This document shows, piece by piece, positions 51,161 through 62,711 of a DNA stretch of 64,000 nt. The translations under genes were made by a program, and so were the position numbers. The DNA comes from Colletes latitarsis (taxonomy: Eukaryota > Arthropoda > Insecta > Hymenoptera > Colletidae). Location: NCBI RefSeq assembly GCF_051014445.1, contig NC_135134.1:4741672-4805671 (forward strand). Direction: 5' to 3'. Each line of letters opens with the position of its first letter. Positions within the stretch are counted from its first letter, which is position 1. The notes below the pieces were generated by a model. The model was not told the DNA's origin. It made no database searches and saw nothing but the letters and a program-made list of their open reading frames with translations.

Positions 51161-53177
51161 GTGTGGTACCACATTACTACGTGATCCAAACCAGAAAAAA
51201 CCCAGGATCTGTGCAACAAGTATGTGGAGAATGCGAAAGTATGTGTCTGATGAGGGCAAATCCCAGGCCTAACCTAACCATAACATGCGTTATCCTCTAA
51301 AATATTGATCTAAACCAGGTTTAATTGAATGTTTCAGTGTGATACCACATTACTACCTGATCCAATCCAGAAAAAGCCCAGGATCTAGCCATCAAGTTTG
51401 AGAAATATGCGATAGTATGAGCCCGCTGAGGGCAAATCCTAGACCTAACCCAGACCTAACATGCGCTATCCTCTAAAATGTTTATCAAGACAAGATCCAA
51501 TTGAATGTTTCAGTGTGGTACCACATTACTACGTGATCCAAACCAGAAAAAACCCAGGATCTGTGCAACAAGTATGTGGAGAATGCGAAAGTATGTGTCT
51601 GATGAGGGCAAATCCCAGGCCTAACCTAACCATAACATGCGTTATCCTCTAAAATATTGATCTAAACCAGGTTTAATTGAATGTTTCAGTGTGATACCAC
51701 ATTACTACCTGATCCAATCCAGAAAAAGCCCAGGATCTAGCCATCAAGTATGAGAAATATGCGATAGTATGAGCCCGCTGAGGGCAAATACTAGACCTAA
51801 CCCAGACCTAACATGCGTTATCCTCTAAAATATTTATCAAGACCAGATTTAATTGAATGTTTCAGTGTGGTACCACATTACTACGTGATCCAAACCAGAA
51901 AAAACCCAGGATCTGTTCAACAAGTATGTGAAAAATGCGAAAGTATGACCCTGATGAGGGCAATTCCCAGACCTAACCAAGACCTAACATGCGTTATTCT
52001 CTAAAATATTTATCAAGACCAGATTTAATTGAATGTTTCAGTGTGGTACCACATTACTACGTGATCCAAACCAGAAAAAGCCCAGGATCTAGCCATGAAG
52101 TATGAGAAATATGCGAAATTATGAGCCTGATTAGGGCAAATCCTAGACCTAACCCAGACCAAACATGCGTTATCCTCTAAAATACTTATCAAGACCAGGT
52201 TTAATCGACTGTTTCAGTGTGCTTCCACATTGCTACGTGATCCAAACCAGAAAAAACCCAGGATCCGTTCAACAAGTATGTGAAGAATGCGAAAGTATGT
52301 GTCTGATGAGGGAAAATACCAGGCCTAACCTAGACCTAACATGCGCTACTCTCAAAAATATTGATCGAAACCTGTTTTAATCGACTGTTTCAGTTCTGGT
52401 ACCACATTACTACGAGATCCAAACCAGAAAAAGCCCAGAATCTGGCCATCAACTATGTGAAATATGCGAAAGTACGAGCCTGATGAGACCAAATCCCAGA
52501 CCTAACCAAGACCTAACATGCTTTATTCTCTAAAATATTGATCGAAACCTGGTTTAATGGACTGTTTCAGTGTGGAACAACATTTCTACGTGATCCAAAC
52601 CAGAAAAAACCCAGAATCTGTTCAACAAGTATGTGAAAAACGCGAAAATATGAGCCTGAAGAGGGCAAATCCCAGACCTATCCCAAACCTAACATGCGTT
52701 ATCCTCTTAAATATTGATCGAAACCAGGTTTAATGGACAGTATCAGTGTGGTACCACTTTAGTACGTGATCCAAACCAGAAAAAGCCAGGGATCTGTACA
52801 ACAAGTATGTGAACAATGTGAAAATATGACCCTGATGGGGGCAAATCCCGGACTTATCCCAGACCTAACTTGCGTTATCCTCTAAAATATTGATCGAAAC
52901 CAGGTTTAATTTACTGTTTCAGTGTGGTACCACATTACTACGTGATCCAATCCAGAAAAAGCCCAGGATCTAGCCATCAAGTATGAGAAATATGCGATAG
53001 TATGAGCCCGCTGAGGGCAAATACTAGACCTAACCCAGACCTATCATGCGCTATCCTCTAAAATGTTTATCAAGACAAGATTCAATTGAATGTTTCAGTG
53101 TGGTACCACATTACTACGTGATCCAAACCAGAAAAAACCCAGGATCTGTGCAACAAGTATGTGGAGAATGCGAAAGT

Positions 53178-53287
53178 ATGTGTCTGATGAGGGCAAATCC
53201 CAGGCCTAACCTAACCATAACATGCGTTATCCTCTAAAATATTGATCGAAACCAGGTTTAATGGACTGTTTCAGTGTGGTACCACAT
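53178..53287 (+). ncRNA. Candidate hammerhead-like ribozyme arrangement in a satellite monomer (unproven)
   Basis: Elements appear in type-I hammerhead order. Stem I 3' strand ATGTG(T) is at 53178-53183 and core CTGATGA at 53184-53190. Stem II strands are GGGCAA at 53191-53196 and TTGATC at 53242-53247. Core GAAA is at 53248-53251. Stem III strands are ACCA at 53251-53254 and TGGT at 53277-53280. The H17 A is at 53281, followed by stem I 5' strand CCACAT at 53282-53287. Stem I pairs 5 of 6, stem II 5 of 6 (one G-U) and stem III 4 of 4. Weak points are a C/U mismatch at the pair next to the cleavage site, a G/A mismatch in stem II, a 45-nt stem II loop and a short stem III. The same layout is seen near 12,711-12,820, 50,713-50,822 and 56,698-56,807. 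Activity is not shown; a chance fit is quite possible. Confidence 0.3.
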
Positions 53288-53396
53288 TACTACGTGATCC
53301 GAACCAGAATAAACCCAGGATCTGGTCAACAAGTATGTGGAGAATGCGAAAGTATGAGCCTGACGAGGGCAAATCTCAGACCTATCCCAGACCTAA

Positions 53397-54290
53397 CATG
53401 CGCTATCCTCTAAAATGTTTATCAAGACAAGATTTAATTGAATGTTTCAGTGTGGTACCACATTACTACGTGATCCAAACCAGAAAAAACCCAGGATCTG
53501 TTCAACAAGTATGTGGAGAATGCGAAAGTATGTGTCTGATGATGGCAAATCCCAGGCCTAACCTAACCATAACATGCGTTATCCTCTAAAATATTGATCG
53601 AAACCAGGTTTAATTGAATGTTTCAGTGTGATACCACATTACTACCTGATCCAATCCAGAAAAAGCCCAGTATCTAGCCATCAAGTATGAGAAATATGCG
53701 ATAGTATGAGCCCGCTGAGGGCAAATCCTAGACCTAACCCAGACCTAACATGCGCTATCCTCTAAAATGTTTATCAAGACAAGATTTAATTGAATGTTTC
53801 AGTGTGGTACCACATTACTACGTGATCCAAACCAGAAAAAACCCAGGATCTGTTCAACAAGTATGTGGAGAATGCGAAAGTATGTGTCTGATGAGGGCAA
53901 ATCCCAGGCCTAACCTAGACATAACAGGCGTTATCCTCTAAAATATTGATCGAAACCAGGTTTAATTGAATGTTTCAGTGTGATACCACATTACTACCTG
54001 ATCCAATCCAGAAAAAGCCCAGTATCTAGCCATCAAGTATGAGAAATATGCGATAGTATGAGTCCGCTTAGGGCAAATCCTAGACCTAACCCAGACCTAA
54101 CATGCGCTATCCTCTAAAATGTTTATCAAGACAAGATTTAATTGAATGTTTCAGTGTGGTACCACATTACTACGTGATCCAAACCAGAAAAATCCCAGGA
54201 TCTGTTCAAGAAGTATGTGGAGAATGCGAAAGTATGTGTCTGATGAGGGCAAATCCCAGGCCTAACCCAGACCTAACATGCGCTATCCTC
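53397..54290 (+). repeat. Short dimeric higher-order repeat (352-bp period)
   Basis: Class A monomers that start ATGCGCTATCC with CAAGACAAGATTTAATTG (53397, 53750, 54102) alternate regularly with class B monomers carrying TGATACCAC, ACTACCTGATCC and GCGATAGTATG. Related A units lie at 51461 and 53046. This is the clearest regular higher-order pattern in the window, but it spans only about 2.5 dimers. Confidence 0.78.
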
Positions 54291-54779
54291 TAAAATATTT
54301 ATCAAGACCAGGTTTAATCGACTGTTTCAGTTTGGTACCACATTGCTACGTGATCCCAACCAGAAAAAACCCAGGATCAGTTCAACAAGTATGTGAAGAA
54401 TGCGAAAGTATGTGTCTGATGAGGGAAAATCACAGGCCTAACCTAGACCTAACATGCGTTACCCTCAAAAATATTGATCGAAACCTGTTTTAATCGACTG
54501 CTTCAGTGTGGTACCACATTACTACGAGATCCAAACCAGAAAAAGCCCAGAATCTGGCCATCAACTATGGGAAATATGCGATAGTACGAGCCTGCTGAGA
54601 CCAAATCCCAGACCTAACCAAGACCTCACATGCTTTATTCTCTAAAATATTGATCGAAACCTGGTTTAATGGACTGTTTCAGTGCGGTACCACATTACTA
54701 CGTGATCTAAACCTGAAAAAACCCAGAATCTGTTCAACAAGTATGTGAAAAACGCGAAACTATGAGCCTGAAGAGGGCA

Positions 54780-56187
54780 AATCCCAGACCTATCCCAGAC
54801 CTAACTTGCGTTATCCTCTAAAATATTGATCGAAACCAGGTTTAATTTACTGTTTCAGTGTGGTACCACATTACTACGTGATCCAATCCAGAAAAAGCCC
54901 AGGATCTAGCCATGAAGTATGAGAAATATGCGAAATTATGAGCCTGATTAGGGCAAATCCTAGACCTCACCCAGACCAAACATGCGTTATCCTCTAAAAT
55001 ATTTATCAAGACCAGGTTTAATCGACTGTTTCAGTGTGGTACCACATTGCTACGTGATCCAAACCAGAAAAAACCCAGGATCTGTTCAACAAGTATGTGG
55101 AGAATGCGAAAGTATGTGTCTGATGAGGGCAAATCCCAGACCTAACCTAGACCTAACATGCGTCATTCTCTAAAATATTAATCGAAACCAGGTATAATGG
55201 ACTGTTTCAGTGTGGCACCACATTACTACGTGATCCAAACCAGAGTAAACCCAGCATCTGGTCAACAAGTATGTGAAGAATGCGAAAGCATGTGCCTCAT
55301 GACGGCAAATCCCAGGCCTGTCCCAGACATAACATGCGTTATGCTCTAAAATATTGATCGAAACCAGATTTTATGGACTGTTTCAGTGTGGTACCACATT
55401 ACTACGTGATCCAAACCAGAAAAAGCCAGGGATCTGTTCAACAAGTATGTGAAAAATGCGAAGATATGACCCTGATGGGGGCAAATCCCGGACCTATCCC
55501 AGACCTAACTTGCGTTATCCTCTAAAATATTGATCGAAACCAGGTTTAATTTACTGTTTCAGTGTGGTGCCACATTACTACGTGATCCAATCCAGAAAAA
55601 GCCCAGGATCTAGCCATGAAGTATGAGAAATATGCGAAATTATGAGCCTGATTAGGGCAAATCCTAGACCTCACCCAGACCGAACATGCGTTATCCTCTA
55701 AAATATTTATCAAGACCAGGTTTAATCGACTGTTTCAGTGTGGTACCACATTGCTACGTGATCCAAACCAGAAAAAACCCAGGATCTGTTCAACAAGTAT
55801 GTGGAGAATGCGAAAGTATGTGTCTGATGAGGGCAAATCCCAGACCTAACCTAGACCTAACATGCGTCATTCTCTAAAATATTAATCGAAACCAGGTATA
55901 ATGGACTGTTTCAGTGTGGCACCACATTACTACGTGATCCAAACCAGAGTAAACCCAGCATCTGGTCAACAAGTATGTGAAGAATGCGAAAGCATGTGCC
56001 TCATGACGGCAAATCCCAAGCCTGTCCCAGACATAACATGCGTTATGCTCTAAAATATTGATCGAAACCAGGTTTTATGGACTGTTTCAGTGTGGTACCA
56101 CATTACTACGTGATCCAAACCAGAAAAAGCCAGGGATCTGTTCAACAAGTATGTGAAAAATGCGAAGATATGACCCTGATGAGGGCA
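54780..56187 (+). repeat. Tandem 4-monomer duplication (704-bp period)
   Basis: 54,780-55,483 is followed by a near-identical 55,484-56,187. A third, partial copy runs to about 56,370. Marks include CGTCATTCTCTAAAATATTAATC, seen here as two adjacent motifs, and also CAGAGTAAACCCAGC, GCATGTGCCTCATGACGG and CGTTATGCTC. Confidence 0.85.
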
Positions 56188-57584
56188 AATCCCGGACCTA
56201 TCCCAGACCTAACTTGCGTTATCCTCTAAAATATTGATCGAAACCAGGTTTAATTTACTGTTTCAGTGTGGTGCCACATTACTACGTGATCCAATCCAGA
56301 AAAAGCCCAGGATCTAGCCATGAAGTATGAGAAATATGCGAAATTATGAGCCTGATTAGGGCAAATCCTAGACCTAACCCAGACCAAGCATGCGTTAACC
56401 TCTAAAATATTTATCAAGACCAGGTTTAACCGACTGTTTCAGTGTGGTACCACATTGCTACGTGATCCAATCCAGAAAAACCCAGGATCCGTTCAACAAC
56501 TATGTGAAGAATGCGAAAGTATGTGTCTGACGAGGGAAAATCCCAGGCCTAATCTAGACCTAACATGCGTTATCCTCTAAAATATTGATCGAAACCAGGT
56601 TTAATCGACTGTTTCGGTGTGGCACCACATTACTACCTGATCCAAACCAGAAAAATACCCAGGATCTGATTAACAGGTATGTGTAGAACGCGAAAATATG
56701 TGTCTGATGAGGGCAAATCCCCGGCCTAAACTAGACATAACATGCGTTATCCTCTAAAATATTGATCGAAACCAGGTTTAATGGACTGTTTCAGTGTGGT
56801 ACCACATTGCTACGTGATCCAAACCAGAAAAAACCCAGGATCTGTTCAACAAGTATGTGGAGAATGCGAAAGTAAGTGTCTGATGATGGCAAATCCCAGG
56901 CCTATCCCAGACATAACATGCGTTATCCTCCAAAATACTGATCGAAACCAGGTTTAATGGACTGTTTCAGTGTGGTACCACATTACTACGTGATGCAAAC
57001 CAGAAAAAGCCAGGGATCTGTTCAACAAGTATGTGAAAAATGCGAAGATATGACCCTGATGAGGGCAAATCCCGGACCTATCCCAGACCGAACTTGCGTT
57101 ATCCTCTAAAATATTGATCGAAACCAGGTTTAATGGACTGTTTCAGTGTGGTACCACATTACTACGTGATCCAAACTAGCAAAAACCCAGGATCTGTTCA
57201 ACAAGTATGTGGAGAATGCGAAAGTATGTGTCTGATGATGGCAAATCCCAGGCCTAACCTAACCATAACATGCGTTATCCTCTAAAATAGTGATCGAAAC
57301 CAGGTTTAATTGAATGTTTAAGTGTGATACCACATTACTACCTGATCCAATCCAGAAAAAGCCCAGGATCTAGCCATCAAGTATGAGAAATATGCGATAG
57401 TATGAGCCCGCTGAGGGCAAATCCTAGACCTAACCCAGACCTAACATGCGCTATCCTCTAAAATGTTTATCAAGACAAGATTTAATTGAATGTTTCAGTG
57501 TGGTACCACATTACTACGTGATCCAAACCAGAAAAAACCCAGGATCTGTTCAACAAGTATGTGGAGAATGCGAAAGTATGTGTC

Positions 57585-57605
57585 TGATGGCCTAACAAGG
57601 ACCTA
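57585..57605 (+). repeat. Monomer with a ~14-bp internal deletion
   Basis: GTGTCTGATGGCCTAAC occurs where other copies have CTGATGAGGG, then AAATCCCAG, then GCCTAAC. The GGG...CCC segment is lost, which shifts the array phase by about 13 bp from here on. Confidence 0.82.
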
Positions 57606-59207
57606 ACATGCGCTATCCTCAAAAATATTGATCGAACCCAGGTTTAATCGACTGTTTCAGTGTGGTACCACATTACTACCTCATCCAAACCAGAAAAATA
57701 CCCAGGATCTGATTAACAGGTATGTGTAGAACGCGAAAATATGTGTCTGATGAGGGCAAATCCCAGGCCTAACCTAACCATAACATGCGTTATCCTCTAA
57801 AATATTGATCGAAACCAGGTTTAATTGAATGTTTCAGTGTGATACCACATTACTACCTGATCCAATCCAGAAAAAGCCCAGGATCTAGCCATAAAGTATG
57901 AGAAATATGCGATAGTATGAGCCCGCTGAGGGCAAATCCTAGACCTAACCCAGACGTAACATGCGTTATCCTCTAAAATATTTATCAAGACCAGATTTAA
58001 TTGAATGTTTCAGTGTGGTACCACATTACTACGTGATCCAAACCAGAAAAAACCCAGGATCTGTTCAACAAGTATGTGAAAAATGCGAAAGAATCACCTT
58101 GATGAGGGCAATTCCCAGACCTAACCAAGACCTAACATGCTTTATTCTCTAAAATATTGATCGAAACCTGGTTTAATGGACTGTTTCAGTGCGGTACCAC
58201 ATTACTACGTGATCCAAACCAGAAGAAACCCAGTATCTGTTCAACAAGTATGTGAAAACCGCGAAACTATGAGCCTGAAGAGGGCAAATCCCAGAACTAA
58301 CCAAGACTTAACATGCGTTATCCTCTAAAATATTGATCGAAACCAGGTTTAATGGACTGTTTCAGTGTGGTACCACATTACTACCTGATCCAAACCAGAA
58401 AAAACCCAGGATCTGTTTAACAAGTATGTGGAGAAAGCGTAAGTATGTGTCTGATGAGGGCAAATCCCAGGCCCAACCTACACATAACATGCGTTATCCT
58501 CAAAAATATTGATCGAAACCAGGTTTAATTGAATGTTTCAGTGTGGTACCGCCTTACTACGTGATCCAAACCAGAAAAAACCCAGAATCCGTTCAACAAG
58601 TATGTGGAGAATGCGAAAGTATTTGTCTGATGAGAGAAAATCCCAGGCCTAACAAAGACCTAACATGCGCTATCCTCAAAAATATTGATCGAACCCAGGT
58701 TTAATCGACTGTTTCAGTATGGTACCACATTACTACCTAATCCATACCAGAAAAATACCCAGGATCTGATTAACAGGTATGTGTAGAACGCGAAAATATG
58801 TATCTGATGAGGGCAAATCCCAGGCCTAACCTAACCATAACATGCGTTATCCTCTAAAATATTGATCGAAACCAGGTTTAATTGAATGTTTCAGTGTGAT
58901 ACCACATTACTACATGATCCAATCCAGAAAAAGCCCAGGATCTAGCCATCAAGTATGAGAAATATGCGATAGTATGAGCCCGCTGAGGGCAAATCCTAGA
59001 CCTAACCCAGACCTAACATGCGTTATCCTCTAAAATATTTATCAAGACCAGATTTAATTGAATGTTTCAGTGTGGTACCACATTACTACGTGATCCAAAC
59101 CAGAAAAAACCCAGGATCTGTTCAACAAGTATGTGAAAAATGCGAAAGTATCACCTTGATGAGGGCAATTCCCAAACCTAACCAAGACCTAACATGCGTT
59201 ATTCTCT
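57600..59207 (+). repeat. 6-monomer duplication
   Basis: 57,600-58,150 recurs at 58,657-59,207 (offset 1,057 bp). Shared variants are ATGCGCTATCCTC, GATCGAACCCAGG, GATCTGATTAACAGG and CACCTTGATGAGGGCAATTCC. Confidence 0.78.
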
Positions 59208-60130
59208 AAAATATTGATCGAAACCAGGTTTAATGGACTGTTTCAGTGTGGTACCACATTACTACGTGATTCAATCCAGAAAAAGCCAGGGATCTGTTCA
59301 ACAAGTATGTGAAAAATGCGAAGATATGACCCTGATGAGGGCAAATCCCGGACCTATCCCAGACCGAACTTGCGTTATCCTCTAAAATATTGATCGAAAC
59401 CAGGTTCAATTTACTGTTTCAGTGTGGTACCACATTACTACGTGATCCAATCCAGAAAAAGCCCAGGATCTAGCTATGAAGTATGAGAAATATGCGAAAT
59501 TAGGAGCCTGATTACGGCAAATCCTAGACCTAACCCAGACCTAACATGCGTTATCCTCTAAAATATTTATCAAGACCAGGTTTAATCGACTGTTTCAGTG
59601 TTGTACCACATTAGTACGTGATCCAAAACAGAAAAAGCCCAGAATCTGGTCATCAACTATGAGAAATATGCGAAAGTACGAGCCTGATGAGAGCAAATCC
59701 CAGAACTAACCAAGACTTAACATGCGTTATCCTCTAAAATATTGATCGAAACCAGGTTTAATGGACTGTTTCAGTGTGGCACCACATTACTACGTGATCC
59801 AAACGAGAAAAAACCCAGAATCTGGTCATCAACTATGTGAAAAATGCGAAAGTATCACCTTGATGAGGGCAATTCCCAAACCTAACCAAGACCTAACATG
59901 CGTTATTCTCTAAAATATTGATCGAAACCAGGTTTAATGGACTGTTTCAGTGTGGTACCACATTACTACGTGATTCAATCCAGAAAAAGCCAGGGATCTG
60001 TTCAACAAGTATGTGAAAAATGCGAAGATATGACCCTGATGAGGGCAAATCCCGGACCTATCCCAGACCGAACTTGCGTTATCCTCTAAAATATTGATCG
60101 AAACCAGGTTCAATTTACTGTTTCAGTGTG
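59150..60130 (+). repeat. Local 4-monomer duplication
   Basis: 59,150-59,430 recurs at 59,855-60,130, offset 704 bp, with TCACCTTGATGAGG, GCAATTCCCAAACC and CAGGTTCAATTTACTG in both. The monomer before the second copy is a class A/B hybrid (CTGGTCATCAACTATGTG). Confidence 0.75.
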
Positions 60131-60248
60131 GTACCACATTACTACGTGATCCAAACCAGAAAAACCCAGGATCTGTTCAACAAGTATGTGAAAAACGCGA
60201 AACTATGAGCCTGATGAGGGCAAATCCCAGACCTATCCCAGACATAAC

Positions 60249-60424
60249 ATGCGTTATCCTCTAAAATATTGATCGAAACCAGGTTTAATGGACTGTTTCA
60301 GTGTGGTACCACATTACTACGTGATCCAAACCAGATAAAACCCAGAATCTGTTCAACAAGTATGTGAAAAACGCGAAACTATGAGCCTGACGAGGGCAAA
60401 CCCCAGACCTATCCCAGACATAAC
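60249..60424 (+). repeat. Representative 176-bp satellite monomer (class A)
   Basis: This copy is exactly 176 bp; the next starts at 60425. It begins ATGCGTTATCC, then has GATCGAAACC at 60271-60280 and the 12-bp palindrome TGTGGTACCACA at 60302-60313. TACGTGATCC follows, then a short A-rich run, the class A segment GTTCAACAAG at 60351-60360, CTGACGA at 60387-60393 and an ACCTATCCCAGACATAAC end. It is a useful reference for the motif order; other copies differ by substitutions at many positions. Confidence 0.9.
60302..60313. other. 12-bp palindrome TGTGGTACCACA (example copy)
   Basis: This is a perfect dyad centred on GGTACC and is found at the same place in a large share of monomers. Frequent one-base variants are TGTGATACC, TGTGGAACC and TGTGGCACC. 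A dyad of this size could be bound by a dimeric protein, but no binding protein is implied by the sequence alone. Confidence 0.6.
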
Positions 60425-62711
60425 TTGCGTTATCATCTAAAATATTCACAGAAACCTGTTTAAATCGACTGTTTCAGTGTTGTACCACATTAGTACGTGA
60501 GCCAATCCAGAAAAAGCCCAGGATATAGCCATCAAGTATGAGAAATATGCGAAAGTTTGAGCCTGATTAGGGCAAATCCCAGGCCTAACCTAGACATAAC
60601 ATGCGTTATCCTCTAAAATATTGATCGAAACCAGGTTTTATGGACTGTTTCAGTGTGGTACCACATTACTACGTGATCCAAACCACCAAAAAATCCAGAA
60701 TCTGTTCAACAAGTATGTGAAAAACGCGAAACTATGAGCCTGAAGAGGGCAAATCCCATACCTATCCCAGACCTAACATGCGTTATCCTCTTAAATATTG
60801 ATCGAAACCAGGTTTAATGGACAGTATCAGTGTGGAACCACATTACTACGTGATCCAAACCAGAAAAAACCCAGGATCCGTTCAACATGTATGTGATGAA
60901 TGCGAAAGTATGTGTCTGATGAGGGAAAATCCCAGGCCTAACCTTGACCTAACATGCGTTACCCTCAAAAATATTGATCGAATCCAGGCTTAATGGACTG
61001 TTTCAGTGTGGTACCACATTACTACGTGATCCAAACAAGAAAAACCCAGGATCTGTTCAACAAGTATGTGAAAAACGCGAAACTATGAGCCTGATGAGGG
61101 CAAATCCCAGACCTATCCCAGACATAACATGCGTTATCCTCTAAAATATTGATCGAAACCAGGTTTAATGGACTGTTTCAGTGTGGTACCACATTACTAC
61201 GTGATCCAAACCAGATAAAACCCAGAATCTGTTCAACAAGTATGTGAAAAACGCGAAACTATGAACCTGAAGAGGGCAAATCCCAGACCTATCCCAGACA
61301 TAACATGCGTTATCCTCTAAAATATTGATCAAAACCAGGTTTAACGGACTGTTTCAGTGTGGAACCACATTACTTCGTGACCCAAAGCAGAAAAAACCCA
61401 GGATCTGTTCAACAAGTATGTGAAAAATTCGAAAATATGACCCTGATGAGGGCAAATCCCGGACCAATCCCAGACCTAACATGCGTTATCCTCTAAAATA
61501 TTGATCGAAACCAGGTTTAATGGACTGTTTCAGTGTGGTACCACATTACTACGTGATCCAAACCAGAAAAACCCAGGATCTGTTCAACAAGTATGTGAAA
61601 AACGCGAAACTATGAGCCTGATGGGGGCAAATCCCAGACCTATCCCAGACATAACATGCGTTATCCTCTAAAATATTGATCGAAACCAGGTTTAATGGAC
61701 TGTTTCAGTGTGGTACCACATTAGTACATGATCCAAACCAGAATGAGCCAGGGATCTGTTCAACAAGTATGTGAAAAACGCGAAAGTGTGACCCTGATGA
61801 ACGCAAATCCCAGGCCTAACCTAGTCCTAACGTGCGATATCCTCTAAAATATTGATCGAAACCTGTTTTATTCGACTGTTTCAGTGTGGAACCACATTAC
61901 TACGTGATCCAAACCAGAAAAAGACCAGAATCTGGCCATCAGCTATGAGAAATATGCGAAAGTACGAGCCTGATGAGAGCAAATCCCAGACCTAACCTAG
62001 ACCTAACATGCGTTATTCTCTAAAATATTGATCGAAGCCGGGTTTAATGGACTGTTTCAGTGTTGTACCACATTAGTACGTGAGCCAATCCAGAAAAAGC
62101 CCAGGATATAGCCATCAAGTATGAGAAATTGGCGAAAGTTTGAGCCTGATTAGGGCAAATCCCAGGCCTAACCTAGACATAACATGTGTTATCCTCTAAA
62201 ATATTGATCGAAACCAGGATTTATGGACTGTTTCAGTGTGGTACCACATTACTACCTCATCCAAACCAGAAAAAATCCAGAATCTGTTCAACAAGTATGT
62301 GAAAAACGCGAAACTATGAGCCTGAAGAGGACAAATCCCAGACCTATCCCAGACCTAACATGCGTTATCCTCTAAAATATTTATCAAGACCAGGTTTAAT
62401 CGACTGTTTCAGTGTGATACCACATTACTACCTGATCCAATCCAGAAGAAGCCAGGGATCTGTTCAACAATTATGTGAAAAATGCGAGAATATGACCCTG
62501 ATGAGGGCAAATCCCGGACCTATCCCAGACCTAACATGCGTTATCCTCTAAAATAATGATCGAAACCAGGTTTAATTGAATGTTTCAGTGTGATACCACA
62601 ATACTACATGATCCAATCGAGAAAAAGCCCAGGATCTAGCCATCAAGTATAAGAAATATGCGATAGTATGAGACCGCTGAGGGCAAATCCTAGACCTAAC
62701 CCATACCTAAC

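Larger units (their letters stand above)
60130..62285 (+). repeat. Interleaved 5- and 9-monomer duplications
   Basis: Around 60,130-60,380 recurs at 61,010-61,260 (offset 880; CCAGATAAAACCC). Around 60,460-60,700 recurs at 62,044-62,285 (offset 1,584; GTGTTGTACC, GTGAGCCAATCC, AGGATATAGCC). The two offsets interleave, so more than one exchange occurred here. Confidence 0.72.

Noticed and set aside
53191..53202. GGGCAAATCCC mini-hairpin as hammerhead stem II, directly after CTGATGA
   Set aside because: The sequence after the hairpin is AGGCC or AGACC, not GAAA, so the core cannot close this way. Only the longer-range pairing with TTGATC before GAAA gives a possible core.
60271..60280. GATCGAAACC as an RNA polymerase III B box, suggesting a tRNA/SINE origin of the satellite
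   Set aside because: It fits the relaxed consensus GWTCRANNC, but no convincing A box was found at the expected distance upstream and there is no T-run terminator. Such a short match is expected by chance.
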